Positions 54,524 through 61,666 are shown, counted from the stretch's first letter. The stretch: 64,000 nucleotides of DNA from an uncultured Eubacteriales bacterium (GCA_934462705.1 CAKSIH010000007.1:8196-72195), one strand, 5' to 3'. Notes: generated from the sequence alone by a model not told the origin. Made by a program: numbers and translations.

Positions 54524-54562
54524 AAAGTAATTTGCTTTTTACATAAAAACTGAATAAAAATT

Positions 54563-54612
54563 ACCCTTTTACATATAATATTTTCATTATATTTGTGCGA
54601 AAGGGTCTTTTT
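54563..54612 (+). terminator. Terminator/attenuator overlapping the next ribosome-binding site
   Basis: ACCCTTT (54563-54569) pairs with AAAGGGT (54600-54606), with an inner ATATAAT/ATTATAT stem, followed by CTTTTT. The AAAGGG of the right arm is the ribosome-binding site of the gene at 54613, so folding would both end transcription and hide that site. Confidence 0.65.
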
Positions 54613-55164
54613 ATGAATATTGGTAAAAACTTAAAGCCAAATACTGCTTCGGTAAGCTTCCATACTGTTCTTATCTCCCTAATATCTTCCATTGCATTAA
54701 TTGCAATTGTTTCATTATCTTATAACTTAATAGCTCAAAATTTCTCTTCATCTAATAAATCCTCTTTGCAGAGAGAAACTCAAACCCCTGATATCGATCC
54801 TAATGCAGGTGTTTATCAAGACGAGGAAACAGAAGTTACCGAGCCCGGTCAAATGAGTATTGCAGGTTATAGCAAAGCTACTATTCCGGCAAATCAAACC
54901 ACTGTGCCATTGCTGCTTAGAAACCCGCAAACTAACCAAGATAAAGTTTATTTCTCTTATGATCTGATCTTGGAGGATACCGGTGAAGTTTTATATAGTT
55001 CCAAAATGGTTCCGGCGGGTCAAGCAATTACCCAGATAACCCTTTCGAGGCCCCTTCCAGCCGGGGTTTATAATGCTATTGTATTGTGGAAATCGTATTT
55101 AATAGATAACAACTTAACCGAAGGTAACAGTGTAAACATGAAACTAGAATTGACAGTAAAATAG
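54613..55164 (+). CDS. Membrane-anchored beta-domain protein, copy 2
   Basis: The 183-residue paralogue of the gene at 53005 has one membrane helix (about 22-44), a linker with TPDIDPNAGVYQDEE and the same beta domain (MSIAGYSKATIPANQTTVPL to VNMKLELTVK). The ATG at 54613 lies behind AAAGGGTCTTTTT; an in-frame GTG at 54595 is upstream. Its expression may depend on read-through of the overlapping hairpin. Codons here look somewhat less AT-rich than in copy 1. Confidence 0.75.
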   Translation: MNIGKNLKPNTASVSFHTVLISLISSIALIAIVSLSYNLIAQNFSSSNKSSLQRETQTPDIDPNAGVYQDEETEVTEPGQMSIAGYSKATIPANQTTVPLLLRNPQTNQDKVYFSYDLILEDTGEVLYSSKMVPAGQAITQITLSRPLPAGVYNAIVLWKSYLIDNNLTEGNSVNMKLELTVK

Positions 55165-55165
55165 C

Positions 55166-55196
55166 AAAAAAAGTCAATATATTATTGACTTTTTTT
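55166..55196 (+). terminator. Terminator after copy-2 membrane gene
   Basis: A perfect stem of about 14 bp (AAGTCAATA with TATTGACTT at its core) and a T-run. Confidence 0.95.
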
Positions 55197-55251
55197 GTTG
55201 TTTGTCAATTGCGTACAAATAAACAATAAAGATATTGAAACAAATTACATA

Positions 55252-55281
55252 TTGACAATTTGTAATCATTTAATGTATAAT
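55252..55281 (+). promoter_or_regulatory. Promoter of secreted protein, copy 2
   Basis: TTGACA (55252-55257) and TATAAT (55276-55281) with an 18-bp spacer, nearly identical to 53668-53697. Confidence 0.85.
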
Positions 55282-55314
55282 ATACATAAAGATTGCGTTA
55301 AAGGAGTGCTTAAA

Positions 55315-55926
55315 ATGAGTAAAATGAAAAAAGGTTTAGTAGGTTTAACTGCAGCAGCTATGCTTGTTGGTTCTTGCGTGGCTGGTCCAGCTTTCGCCGA
55401 TGATGTAACTGATGCTATAAGTAAGATTAATGAAGGTAAAAGTTTAACAGTTACAGTAGATATTAGTGACGCATGGACTGTTACAGTACCTACGAACATT
55501 GCTGCAACTTTTGATTCTGCCAATAATAAAATTACTTTATCTAAAGGTAAATTAAATGCAAAATTTGATGCAGCCCCTAGATTTGAAAATGGTAAAAAAT
55601 TAGTTGTGTACTTGCATGATAAAACTGGTAACGAGGGGGTACCTATAAGTTCATTAAAGTTTAAAGAGCAAGATAGTGAAGGAAATGCTGACAAAATTAA
55701 TGGACATGAATATGTGATGGAACTAAGAAAGGGCAATGAAAGCGAGTCGACGGAATTGAATGATTTGCCACTTTTGACAGATGATGGTAAAATTTTAGAA
55801 ATAGTTCCTGGTGAAAAGACTAATCTTGGCAAAGATTTAGTCGGTGAAGTTGCTGATGTATGTAAAACTGGTAAATATAAAGCAACAGCTGCATTTGTAG
55901 TTAAACTAGAAGACAACACTATTTAA
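55315..55926 (+). CDS. Secreted surface-type protein, copy 2
   Basis: The 203-residue product has a signal peptide almost identical to that of the gene at 53915 (MSKMKKGLVGLTAAAMLVGS). The beta-rich mature part contains VDISDAWTVTVPTNI, then diverges. AAGGAGTG lies 6 nt before the ATG at 55315; the frame is open upstream through the promoter, which cannot be coding. A very strong inverted repeat follows. Confidence 0.75.
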   Translation: MSKMKKGLVGLTAAAMLVGSCVAGPAFADDVTDAISKINEGKSLTVTVDISDAWTVTVPTNIAATFDSANNKITLSKGKLNAKFDAAPRFENGKKLVVYLHDKTGNEGVPISSLKFKEQDSEGNADKINGHEYVMELRKGNESESTELNDLPLLTDDGKILEIVPGEKTNLGKDLVGEVADVCKTGKYKATAAFVVKLEDNTI

Positions 55927-55934
55927 ATTAAGAT

Positions 55935-56004
55935 TTAAGGGGCCCCATGTCAGTTTATAATCTACTTTATACTAGATGAAATAAACTGACATGGGGCCCC
56001 TTAA
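55935..56004. terminator. 24-bp perfect inverted repeat between convergent genes
   Basis: 55935-55958 and 55981-56004 are perfectly complementary, with a GC block GGGGCCCC in each arm, around a 22-nt loop. It lies between the secreted protein gene and the minus-strand small gene at 56007. It is likely a bidirectional terminator without a T-run. Confidence 0.75.
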
Positions 56005-56006
56005 TG

Positions 56007-56156
56007 TTATTTTTTGTTTTCCTTGTAATATGAAAAATCATTCTTTAAAAAAGGATTAGCAATTATTCTTCCTGTTTCGTGGTACACAACCTTTGGATTT
56101 ATTCCGCCGCTTATATTTTTGGTACTTTTTACTTTTATTTTTTTATCATATTTCAT
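56007..56156 (-). CDS. 49-residue double-glycine-type peptide
   Basis: The product starts MKYDKKIKVKSTKNISGG and continues INPKVVYHETGRIIANPF, ending in a charged tail (YYKENKK). AAAGGAG lies 8 nt before the ATG. The GG at 17-18 with the preceding helical basic segment resembles the shorter double-glycine leaders, but the LSxExL part is missing. HETGRIIANP is similar in style to the NKTGEILYT of the peptide at 39482. No modifying enzyme is nearby. Confidence 0.6.
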   Translation of the reverse strand: MKYDKKIKVKSTKNISGGINPKVVYHETGRIIANPFLKNDFSYYKENKK

Positions 56157-56293
56157 ATAAATTTCTCCTTTTATAATTATAATATGTTTGTCTTTTATAT
56201 GAGTGAGTTAAAAATTTATTTTATCTGTGTATTATTGTTTCACTTTCTTCCAATAATTATTTTATAATGTTTATATTATCGGGAGGAAAATAT

Positions 56294-57076
56294 ATGCAAT
56301 ATGGTAAAGTTGATATTTGTGGTATTAACACAGCTAAATTAAAAGTTCTTTCTGAGAAGGAAAAGAGAAGACTTTTGGAAATAGTTAAAAATGGTTCTGA
56401 AAAAGAAAAGAAATTAGCACGAGAAGAATTAATAAACGGAAACTTAAGGCTAATTTTAAGTGTTATTCAACGCTTTGTTAATAGAGGAGAGAACCTAGAT
56501 GATCTTTTTCAAGTTGGCTGCATTGGTCTTATAAAGGCAATTGATAACTTTGATACTTCCTTAGAGGTTAGGTTTTCTACTTATGGTGTTCCAATGATAA
56601 TAGGCGAAATAAGACGTTACCTTAGAGACAATAATTCCGTAAGAGTAAGTCGTTCTATGAGGGACATTGCATATAAGGCAATGCAAATTAAGGAGCAAAT
56701 TATATCAAATAGTAATAGAGAGCCAACTGTCGATGAAATTGCAAAGGAATTAGACATAAAGAGAGAAACTTTAGTTTTGGCATTAGAGTCTGTTGTTGAT
56801 CCTGTTTCTTTATATGAGCCGGTTTTTGCAGACGGAAATGATACTATATATGTTATGGATCAAATTGGAGACAAAAATGAAGATATCAATTGGATTGACG
56901 AAATTGTTTTAAAAGAATCAATTAAAAATTTAAGTGAACGAGAAAAAAATATATTATCACTAAGATTTTTTAAAGGGAAAACTCAGATGGAAGTTGCAAA
57001 TGAAATAGGTATTAGCCAAGCTCAGGTTTCAAGACTTGAAAAAGGTGCATTGGATTTTATAAAAAATCAATTTTAG
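56294..57076 (+). CDS. sigG: Sporulation sigma factor SigG
   Basis: The 260-residue product equals Bacillus SigG in length. It has the N-terminal VDICGINTAKL motif typical of SigG, region 2 (LRLILSVIQRFVNRGENLDDLFQVGCIGLIKAIDNFD, FSTYGVPMIIGEIRRYLRDN) and region 4 (LSLRFFKGKTQMEVANEIGISQAQVSRLEKGAL). It directs late forespore genes such as ger operons. GGGAGGAAA precedes the ATG at 56294. The usual partner spoIIGA/sigE is not adjacent. Confidence 0.95.
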   Translation: MQYGKVDICGINTAKLKVLSEKEKRRLLEIVKNGSEKEKKLAREELINGNLRLILSVIQRFVNRGENLDDLFQVGCIGLIKAIDNFDTSLEVRFSTYGVPMIIGEIRRYLRDNNSVRVSRSMRDIAYKAMQIKEQIISNSNREPTVDEIAKELDIKRETLVLALESVVDPVSLYEPVFADGNDTIYVMDQIGDKNEDINWIDEIVLKESIKNLSEREKNILSLRFFKGKTQMEVANEIGISQAQVSRLEKGALDFIKNQF

Positions 57077-57080
57077 AACA

Positions 57081-57117
57081 AAAGAAAGAACTTAAATTGT
57101 TAAGTTCTTTCTTTTTT
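57081..57117 (+). terminator. Terminator of sigG
   Basis: AAAGAAAGAACTTAA pairs with TTAAGTTCTTTCTTT (57081-57114), followed by T. Confidence 0.95.
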
Positions 57118-57220
57118 AAAAACATAAATTGACAAAAATGATAAAATATTTAAAAATATATTTAAATTTTTTATCGAACATATGGCATAATATAAATGTA
57201 AAAGCTTATTATTAAATAAA

Positions 57221-57263
57221 AGTTTTTACGATTATTTAAGAAATGGGGATGAAAATTATGAAC
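57221..57263 (+). repeat. Conserved leader repeat, copy 1
   Basis: A block of about 43 bp beginning AGTTTTTAC, then TTTAAG, AATGGGGATGAAAATT and ATGAAC. It contains the ribosome-binding site and start of the peptide gene. Copies occur at 57699-57740 and 57901-57943. Confidence 0.85.
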
Positions 57264-57506
57264 AAGAAAAACAGAGCTTTGTCAGATGAGAACTTAGGAC
57301 AAGTGGCAGGTGGTTCAAGACAATACAATGATGACGGAAAACTTGAACTTGATGGTCAGGATGCTGAGATAGCAAAAAGAGCTTTAGCTGCGCATGACTT
57401 AAGGGGAGCAAGAAAAAATAGGCTCAGACATAATGCAGGTGGCCCTACAAATGAATCCGGAGAACCTTCACAAGGTGACATGATTAACAATTTATATAAC
57501 AACTAG
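57258..57506 (+). CDS. 82-residue double-glycine leader protein
   Basis: The leader MNKKNRALSDENLGQVAGG (GG at 18-19) is followed by a 63-residue polar, charged region (SRQYNDDGKLELDGQDAEIAK, RALAAHDLRGARKNRLRHNAG) rich in Asn, Gly and Asp. The leader fits bacteriocin-type GG export signals. The ATG at 57258 aligns with the related gene at 57735; an in-frame ATG at 57243 is within the site region. Its own terminator follows. It sits directly after sigG, so forespore expression is possible; a CATAATATA -10-like sequence is at 57186. Confidence 0.75.
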   Translation: MNKKNRALSDENLGQVAGGSRQYNDDGKLELDGQDAEIAKRALAAHDLRGARKNRLRHNAGGPTNESGEPSQGDMINNLYNN

Positions 57507-57515
57507 AATACACTC

Positions 57516-57553
57516 AAAGGAAGGCGCTGAATATAATAGTGCCTTCTTTTTAT
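57516..57553 (+). terminator. Terminator of GG protein gene, family copy 1
   Basis: AAGGAAGGCGCT pairs with AGTGCCTTCTTTT across ATATAAT, with a G-T pair. It is homologous to the terminators at 58029 and 63927. Confidence 0.85.
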
Positions 57554-57612
57554 TTACATATTTAGAAAAAAGATAAATTATGAAAAAATAATAAAAATTT
57601 TCAATAAATATG

Positions 57613-57641
57613 TTGCAATTTGGTGAAATATATGTTATAAT
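57613..57641 (+). promoter_or_regulatory. Promoter of second peptide gene
   Basis: TTGCAA (57613-57618) and TATAAT (57636-57641) with a 17-bp spacer. The downstream TATAA(C)TGTAAAA block is also present at 57187-57202. Confidence 0.7.
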
Positions 57642-57667
57642 ATAACTGTAAAAACTTAAAAGAAAAA

Positions 57668-57691
57668 AATAAATGAGATATCTCATTTATT
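57668..57691. repeat. 24-bp perfect palindrome related to the 30.9-kb array
   Basis: A palindrome centred on GATATC with arms AATAAATGA, followed by TAACTCAAAG. Apart from one G-to-A pair in the arms it is unit A of the 30927-31018 array, and the following bases are the start of unit B. It lies in the leader of the gene at 57735. Confidence 0.9.
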
Positions 57692-57698
57692 AACTCAA

Positions 57699-57740
57699 AG
57701 TTTTTACAAATATTTAAGGAATGGAGGTGAAATTATGAAT
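57699..57740 (+). repeat. Conserved leader repeat, copy 2
   Basis: AGTTTTTACAAATATTTAAG, then GAATGGAGGTGAAATT and ATGAAT. It carries the best ribosome-binding site of the three copies (GGAGGTG). Confidence 0.85.
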
Positions 57741-57890
57741 AAGAAAAATAACCATTTTTCTGAAGAAAATGTTAGAAAAGTATCAAGAGTTGACAGAGAA
57801 AAACATTCAGATCGCTTTATAAGCAGACAAAATGACAACAACTGGAATAATTGGGATCAATCAATGGACCAATCATGGAATAACGATTAA
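57735..57890 (+). CDS. 51-residue paralogue with degenerate double-glycine site
   Basis: The product begins MNKKNNHFSEENVRKVSRVD, aligned with MNKKNRALSDENLGQVAGGS of the gene at 57258, but the GG is replaced by SR. The core is Asn/Gln/Trp-rich (DNNWNNWDQSMDQSWNND), with three Trp in the last 20 residues. GGAGGTG lies 8 nt before the ATG. Loss of GG suggests either a non-exported form or decay. It has its own promoter. Confidence 0.65.
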   Translation: MNKKNNHFSEENVRKVSRVDREKHSDRFISRQNDNNWNNWDQSMDQSWNND

Positions 57891-57900
57891 TAACATCAAA

Positions 57901-57943
57901 AGTTTTTACAATTACTTAAGGAATGGGGATGAAAATTATGAAC
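57901..57943 (+). repeat. Conserved leader repeat, copy 3
   Basis: AGTTTTTACAATTACTTAAG, then GAATGGGGATGAAAATT and ATGAAC, nearly the same as copy 1. Confidence 0.85.
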
Positions 57944-58026
57944 AGAATGCAGGTGACTCTTCCTTTAATCCTACAGATAGATTGAACGAACCTTTACAAT
58001 GTGATATGACAACAATAAAATACCCT
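57938..58026 (+). pseudogene. Internally deleted copy of the GG protein gene
   Basis: After ATGAAC the sequence joins directly to the region equivalent to the C-terminus of the 57258 gene: in one frame NAGDSSFNPTDRLNEPLQCD against NAGGPTNESGEPSQGD. The ATG is out of frame with this and meets a stop after 15 codons. The leader-coding part and most of the core are deleted, while leader repeat and terminator remain. Confidence 0.6.
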
Positions 58027-58028
58027 TC

Positions 58029-58066
58029 AAAAGAAGGCACTAAATATAATAGTGCCTTCTTTTTAT
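58029..58066 (+). terminator. Terminator, family copy 2
   Basis: AAAAGAAGGCACTA pairs with TAGTGCCTTCTTTT around a 7-nt loop. It is identical over about 40 bp to the minus-strand terminator at 63927-63965. Confidence 0.95.
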
Positions 58067-58218
58067 TTGTACCTTTTATAAACCTAGTTTTTAAGCCAAA
58101 CCTAATTATACAAAATATTTATTTTGTATAATTAAAGATTATTAAAGTTGACCCTTTAAAACTATTAAATAAAATTATATAATGTACTTATAGAAATAAC
58201 TTTAGTCGGAGGCCATTT

Positions 58219-59193
58219 ATGAAAATCAATATGCTAAATGAATCGCCAAAAGCGCTACGGGATTTTTTAGGATATATGCAAACCATTAAAGGAAAATCTC
58301 CAAAAACCGTTGATGAATATTTTCTTGATTTAAGAACATTTTTCAGATACATCAAAAAATCTAGAAATTTAGTTCCATATGACATGCCTTTTACAGAAAT
58401 TAAAATTGATGATGTGGATATTCCTCTTTTAGAGACAATAACTTTATCCGACTTGTATGATTACCTTAATTTTGTTCTTGTAGAACGCCACAATGGAGCT
58501 TCAACTCGTTCTCGAAAAATATCAAGCTTAAAATCTTTTTTTAAATATATGGTAAATAAAACCGGGCAACTGAAAAACGATCCCACCAAAGAACTGGATA
58601 TGCCTAAACGAAAAGCCGCGTTACCTAAATTTTTAACATTAGAAGAAAGCATGGAGCTCTTAAAGTGTGTAAATGGCCAATATAAAGAACGAGATTATTG
58701 CATTTTAACTTTATTTTTGAATTGCGGAATGAGGTTATCAGAACTTGTTGGTATAAATTTAAATGATATTCGTGGTGACAATACTTTAAAGCTTACCGGA
58801 AAAGGAAATAAAGAGCGTATTATCTATTTAAATGATGCATGTGTTAATGCAATTCGTGCTTATAAAAGAGTTCGCCCAATTAATAATGTTATAGACAAAA
58901 ATGCCTTATTTATAAGTAAACGAAATCGCCGTATAAGCCCTAAAACTGTGCAATATTTAGTATCTAAATATCTTGAGGAATGTGGACTTGAAAATCAAGG
59001 ATACTCAGTGCACAAACTTAGACATACGGCAGCTACTTTAATGTATCAACATGGAAATGTCGATATAAGAATTTTAAAGGATATTCTAGGACACTCAAAT
59101 CTTGGAACAACAGAGATATATACGCATCTTTCCAATAAACAACTGCAGCAAGCATTTTCAGCTAATCCACTTTCATCGTTTAAGCGGAGATAA
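58219..59193 (+). CDS. Tyrosine recombinase (XerC/XerD family)
   Basis: The 324-residue product has an N-terminal SAM-like core-binding domain (RDFLGYMQTIKGKSPKTVDEYFLDL) and a catalytic domain with Arg in NCGMRLSELVG, Lys in TGKGNKER, H-x-x-R in VHKLRHTAATL, His in LGHSNLGTTEIYTHL and the nucleophile Tyr in the same motif. It is slightly longer than canonical XerC/D (about 298) through an insert near 45-75. It may resolve chromosome dimers or act on the neighbouring repeated units. GGAGG lies 6 nt before the ATG. Confidence 0.9.
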   Translation: MKINMLNESPKALRDFLGYMQTIKGKSPKTVDEYFLDLRTFFRYIKKSRNLVPYDMPFTEIKIDDVDIPLLETITLSDLYDYLNFVLVERHNGASTRSRKISSLKSFFKYMVNKTGQLKNDPTKELDMPKRKAALPKFLTLEESMELLKCVNGQYKERDYCILTLFLNCGMRLSELVGINLNDIRGDNTLKLTGKGNKERIIYLNDACVNAIRAYKRVRPINNVIDKNALFISKRNRRISPKTVQYLVSKYLEECGLENQGYSVHKLRHTAATLMYQHGNVDIRILKDILGHSNLGTTEIYTHLSNKQLQQAFSANPLSSFKRR

Positions 59194-59194
59194 T

Positions 59195-60382
59195 TTAATT
59201 ATTTTTTAAAGCATCTACAGGATTTAGCTTAGATGCTTTAAATGCAGGATAAACTCCAAACACTGTTCCTGTAAATATGGAAAACAACATAGCAATTAAA
59301 ATAATATCCAACCTCGCACTTAAAGTTGTTTTAAAAATAAGTGCACCTATATACGAAATTAAAAAGCCAATTATGACTCCAACTATACTTCCAAAAACTG
59401 TAATGAACAGAGACTCTAACAAAAACTCTGTCATTATGGTTTTTCTTTTTGCGCCCAAGGATTTTTTTATCCCGATTTCTCTTTTTCGCTCATTTACTGA
59501 AACTAACATTACCGTCATTATACTAAGGCTTGCAACAACCAAAGAAATTGCTCCTACTGCTGATAATATAATGGTTATTATGTTCATTAATCGTATAAGA
59601 CCATCTTTTTGCTTAACAATATTATTTGCTTTATAGCCTCCTGTTTGTCCGGATTCTTTCTCTAAAACTTTTATTATATTATTACCAACATCATCAACGT
59701 TCGCATCGTCATTAACCTTTACTGCAACTTGATCAAAATTTTCTGTACCAAGAGAATTTTGAATAGTAGAATATGGAATATAAATAAAATTGGGTATATA
59801 ATCTCCTAAAACATTTTGCAAAAGGCCGCTACCTGTTTTAACAATACCAATTATTTCATAATCTTCGTGCGAGCTTTCTGTAGAAATAGAAATTCTTTTT
59901 CCTACTATATTGTCTCTTTTATAGAGGGATTTTGAAAAATTTTGGTCTACCATGCAGACATTTCTGCAGCACTTGACATCAGCCTTGTTAATATTTCTGC
60001 CATATATAGGCTTTAGCGATATAATTTTATCTGCATTAGAATCTATTCCCCAAACTATTGCATTGCTAATTGTATCATGTGACAAGATTTCTGAATTTCT
60101 TACAATTACAGGCATGGCGTTGTTTACTCCTTTTACTTTGCAAATAAGATTTAATTCTTTCATAGAAATAATGCTGTTCCTACCGAAATTAGAAGAGATA
60201 GACATACCGCCAAGGCCAAGACTGCTAATTTCAGAGCTGACAGCAACTGTACCACAATTGCTTATGTTTCCAATTATAACAACAGAAGCCACTCCTATAG
60301 AGATTCCTATAATTGTAAGCAAACTTCTTCCTGGTTTTCTAATTATGCTTTTAAAAGAGTTTTTCATTATATCAATAAACAT
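59195..60382 (-). CDS. MacB-like ABC transporter permease
   Basis: The 395-residue product has an N-terminal membrane helix followed by a MacB periplasmic core-like domain, then three C-terminal FtsX-type helices (SVNERKREIGIKKSLGAKRKTIM, FGVYPAFKASKLNPVDALK). Such permeases need a LolD-type ATPase. None is encoded next to it: the adaptor gene lies 1 nt upstream and the recombinase gene lies on the other side. It is probably for efflux of peptides or lipophilic compounds. Confidence 0.88.
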   Translation of the reverse strand: MFIDIMKNSFKSIIRKPGRSLLTIIGISIGVASVVIIGNISNCGTVAVSSEISSLGLGGMSISSNFGRNSIISMKELNLICKVKGVNNAMPVIVRNSEILSHDTISNAIVWGIDSNADKIISLKPIYGRNINKADVKCCRNVCMVDQNFSKSLYKRDNIVGKRISISTESSHEDYEIIGIVKTGSGLLQNVLGDYIPNFIYIPYSTIQNSLGTENFDQVAVKVNDDANVDDVGNNIIKVLEKESGQTGGYKANNIVKQKDGLIRLMNIITIILSAVGAISLVVASLSIMTVMLVSVNERKREIGIKKSLGAKRKTIMTEFLLESLFITVFGSIVGVIIGFLISYIGALIFKTTLSARLDIILIAMLFSIFTGTVFGVYPAFKASKLNPVDALKNN

Positions 60383-60383
60383 T

Positions 60384-61367
60384 TTACGCTACCTTTACCT
60401 TGTCACTATTTTTAACTGAATCTGGGTTAACAATAATTAAATCATTCGATGAAATACCATCAACTATTTCAAACCCATGGTCAAATTCCCTACCAGTTTT
60501 TATATAAGTTTTTTTGGCTAAGCCATTACTTACAATAAAGACGTATTCATTTCCCTCCTCGTCTGACTTTACAGATTCGTAAGGAACTAACATGGCATCT
60601 CCGGTATCTGTTATAATTTTGCACTTGGCCGTAAAACCAGGTTTTATGGTGTTGTCATTTTCATTTTTATTAATATCAACAATAACTTCAACACTTGTTT
60701 CTTGGCCTGCAGTAGTTAGATTTGTTTTTGCTTCACTTGATATATTCCTTACTACCCCAGTATATTCCTTGTTCTTAAACCCTATTCCGTTTACAATTAC
60801 CTTTTGTCCTATTTTTATATCTGAAATTTTTGCTTCATTTACATTTAATAAAACACTTAGCTTTTCCCCGTTTGATATAGTAATAACTGGGTTTTTATCA
60901 TCTGCAGGTAAATTATTTTCAGCTTGTATACCTGAAATAATTCCTGATATTGGAGAAACAAGGGTATTTTCTCTTGACTGTTTTGAAGGTATATCATCAA
61001 CATTAAAATTTTTTTGATTGACTATATTACTGTAAACTTGTTGCAAATTTTGATCGGAATAATACCTACTTACACTAGGGTTAGCATTCATATCTAACTT
61101 GCTAAATTTTAAAAGCGTATCTCCTTTAGAAACTTTATCTCCAATGTTAACACAAATGTCATCAATAATACAAGGACTATCAATATAAACATCTTGTTTA
61201 TTTGCATGTTCAATTTTTCCTGTACACACAACAAAAGATTCCGCTTTGCAGGGAGTTATAGTAATTGTACTAACTGTCTTTATTTTAGATTTGAAAATAC
61301 TTCCATATATTATAATTCCAGATACTAAAAATAAGGTTATAAAAACTAAACCTCTATACTTTTTCAA
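60384..61367 (-). CDS. Efflux membrane-fusion (adaptor) protein, HlyD/MacA-like
   Basis: The 327-residue product has an N-terminal membrane anchor (RGLVFITLFLVSGIIIYGSIF), a split biotinyl-lipoyl domain (CIIDDICVNIGDKVSKGDTLLKF and NTLVSPISGIISGI) and beta-barrel domains (SVEVIVDINKNEN, GFTAKCKI). It partners with the MacB-like permease 1 nt downstream. The usual alpha-helical hairpin is short, as in Gram-positive members. Confidence 0.88.
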   Translation of the reverse strand: MKKYRGLVFITLFLVSGIIIYGSIFKSKIKTVSTITITPCKAESFVVCTGKIEHANKQDVYIDSPCIIDDICVNIGDKVSKGDTLLKFSKLDMNANPSVSRYYSDQNLQQVYSNIVNQKNFNVDDIPSKQSRENTLVSPISGIISGIQAENNLPADDKNPVITISNGEKLSVLLNVNEAKISDIKIGQKVIVNGIGFKNKEYTGVVRNISSEAKTNLTTAGQETSVEVIVDINKNENDNTIKPGFTAKCKIITDTGDAMLVPYESVKSDEEGNEYVFIVSNGLAKKTYIKTGREFDHGFEIVDGISSNDLIIVNPDSVKNSDKVKVA

Positions 61368-61492
61368 AATAAAAACCTCCCCATTCGTCTCTTTAGGTTT
61401 TATTATTAGAAAAAAGATTCATTTTATTTACATAAATATATGAATATAGAAAAAAATTTTCTTTAAACTAAAAAAAAGGAGTGATATTAAAT

Positions 61493-61666
61493 ATGTCAAT
61501 AATTCCATGTGGTGATGATTGTGTATATCAAAAAGAAGGGTACTGTATGCTCGAAATGCCAACCGCCATTACAAACAACACCAGTACCGGATGTGTACAC
61601 TATATTAAATTAAACAAATCACAAAATAAACAAGGGATTAACTCAAAGCCTCAAAAGCTTGTCTAA
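61493..61666 (+). CDS. Small cysteine-rich protein
   Basis: The 57-residue product MSIIPCGDDCVYQKEGYCML continues with EMPTAITNNTSTGCVHYIKLN and has four Cys (Cx3C...C...C) that could bind a metal. Similar short proteins are frequent in clostridia, sometimes with misleading enzyme labels; function unknown. AAAGGAGTG precedes the ATG at 61493. Its 3' end overlaps the 3' end of radA by 29 bp on the opposite strand. Confidence 0.65.
   Translation: MSIIPCGDDCVYQKEGYCMLEMPTAITNNTSTGCVHYIKLNKSQNKQGINSKPQKLV

Noticed and set aside
55266..55919. 217-codon frame antisense to the secreted protein, copy 2
   Set aside because: It overlaps a clear signal-peptide gene and its promoter completely; the Ser/Leu-rich product is the mirror of that coding sequence.
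57832..58131. 99-codon plus-strand frame spanning two leader units
   Set aside because: It runs through the 57735 gene in another frame, a leader repeat, the decayed third unit and the terminator. Only its middle reflects former coding sequence, which is listed as a pseudogene.
61637..61650. ATTAACTCAAAGC at the radA stop, matching the junction of the palindrome units
   Set aside because: Only 13 bases match, the sequence lies inside the coding end of radA and no palindrome follows; probably chance.
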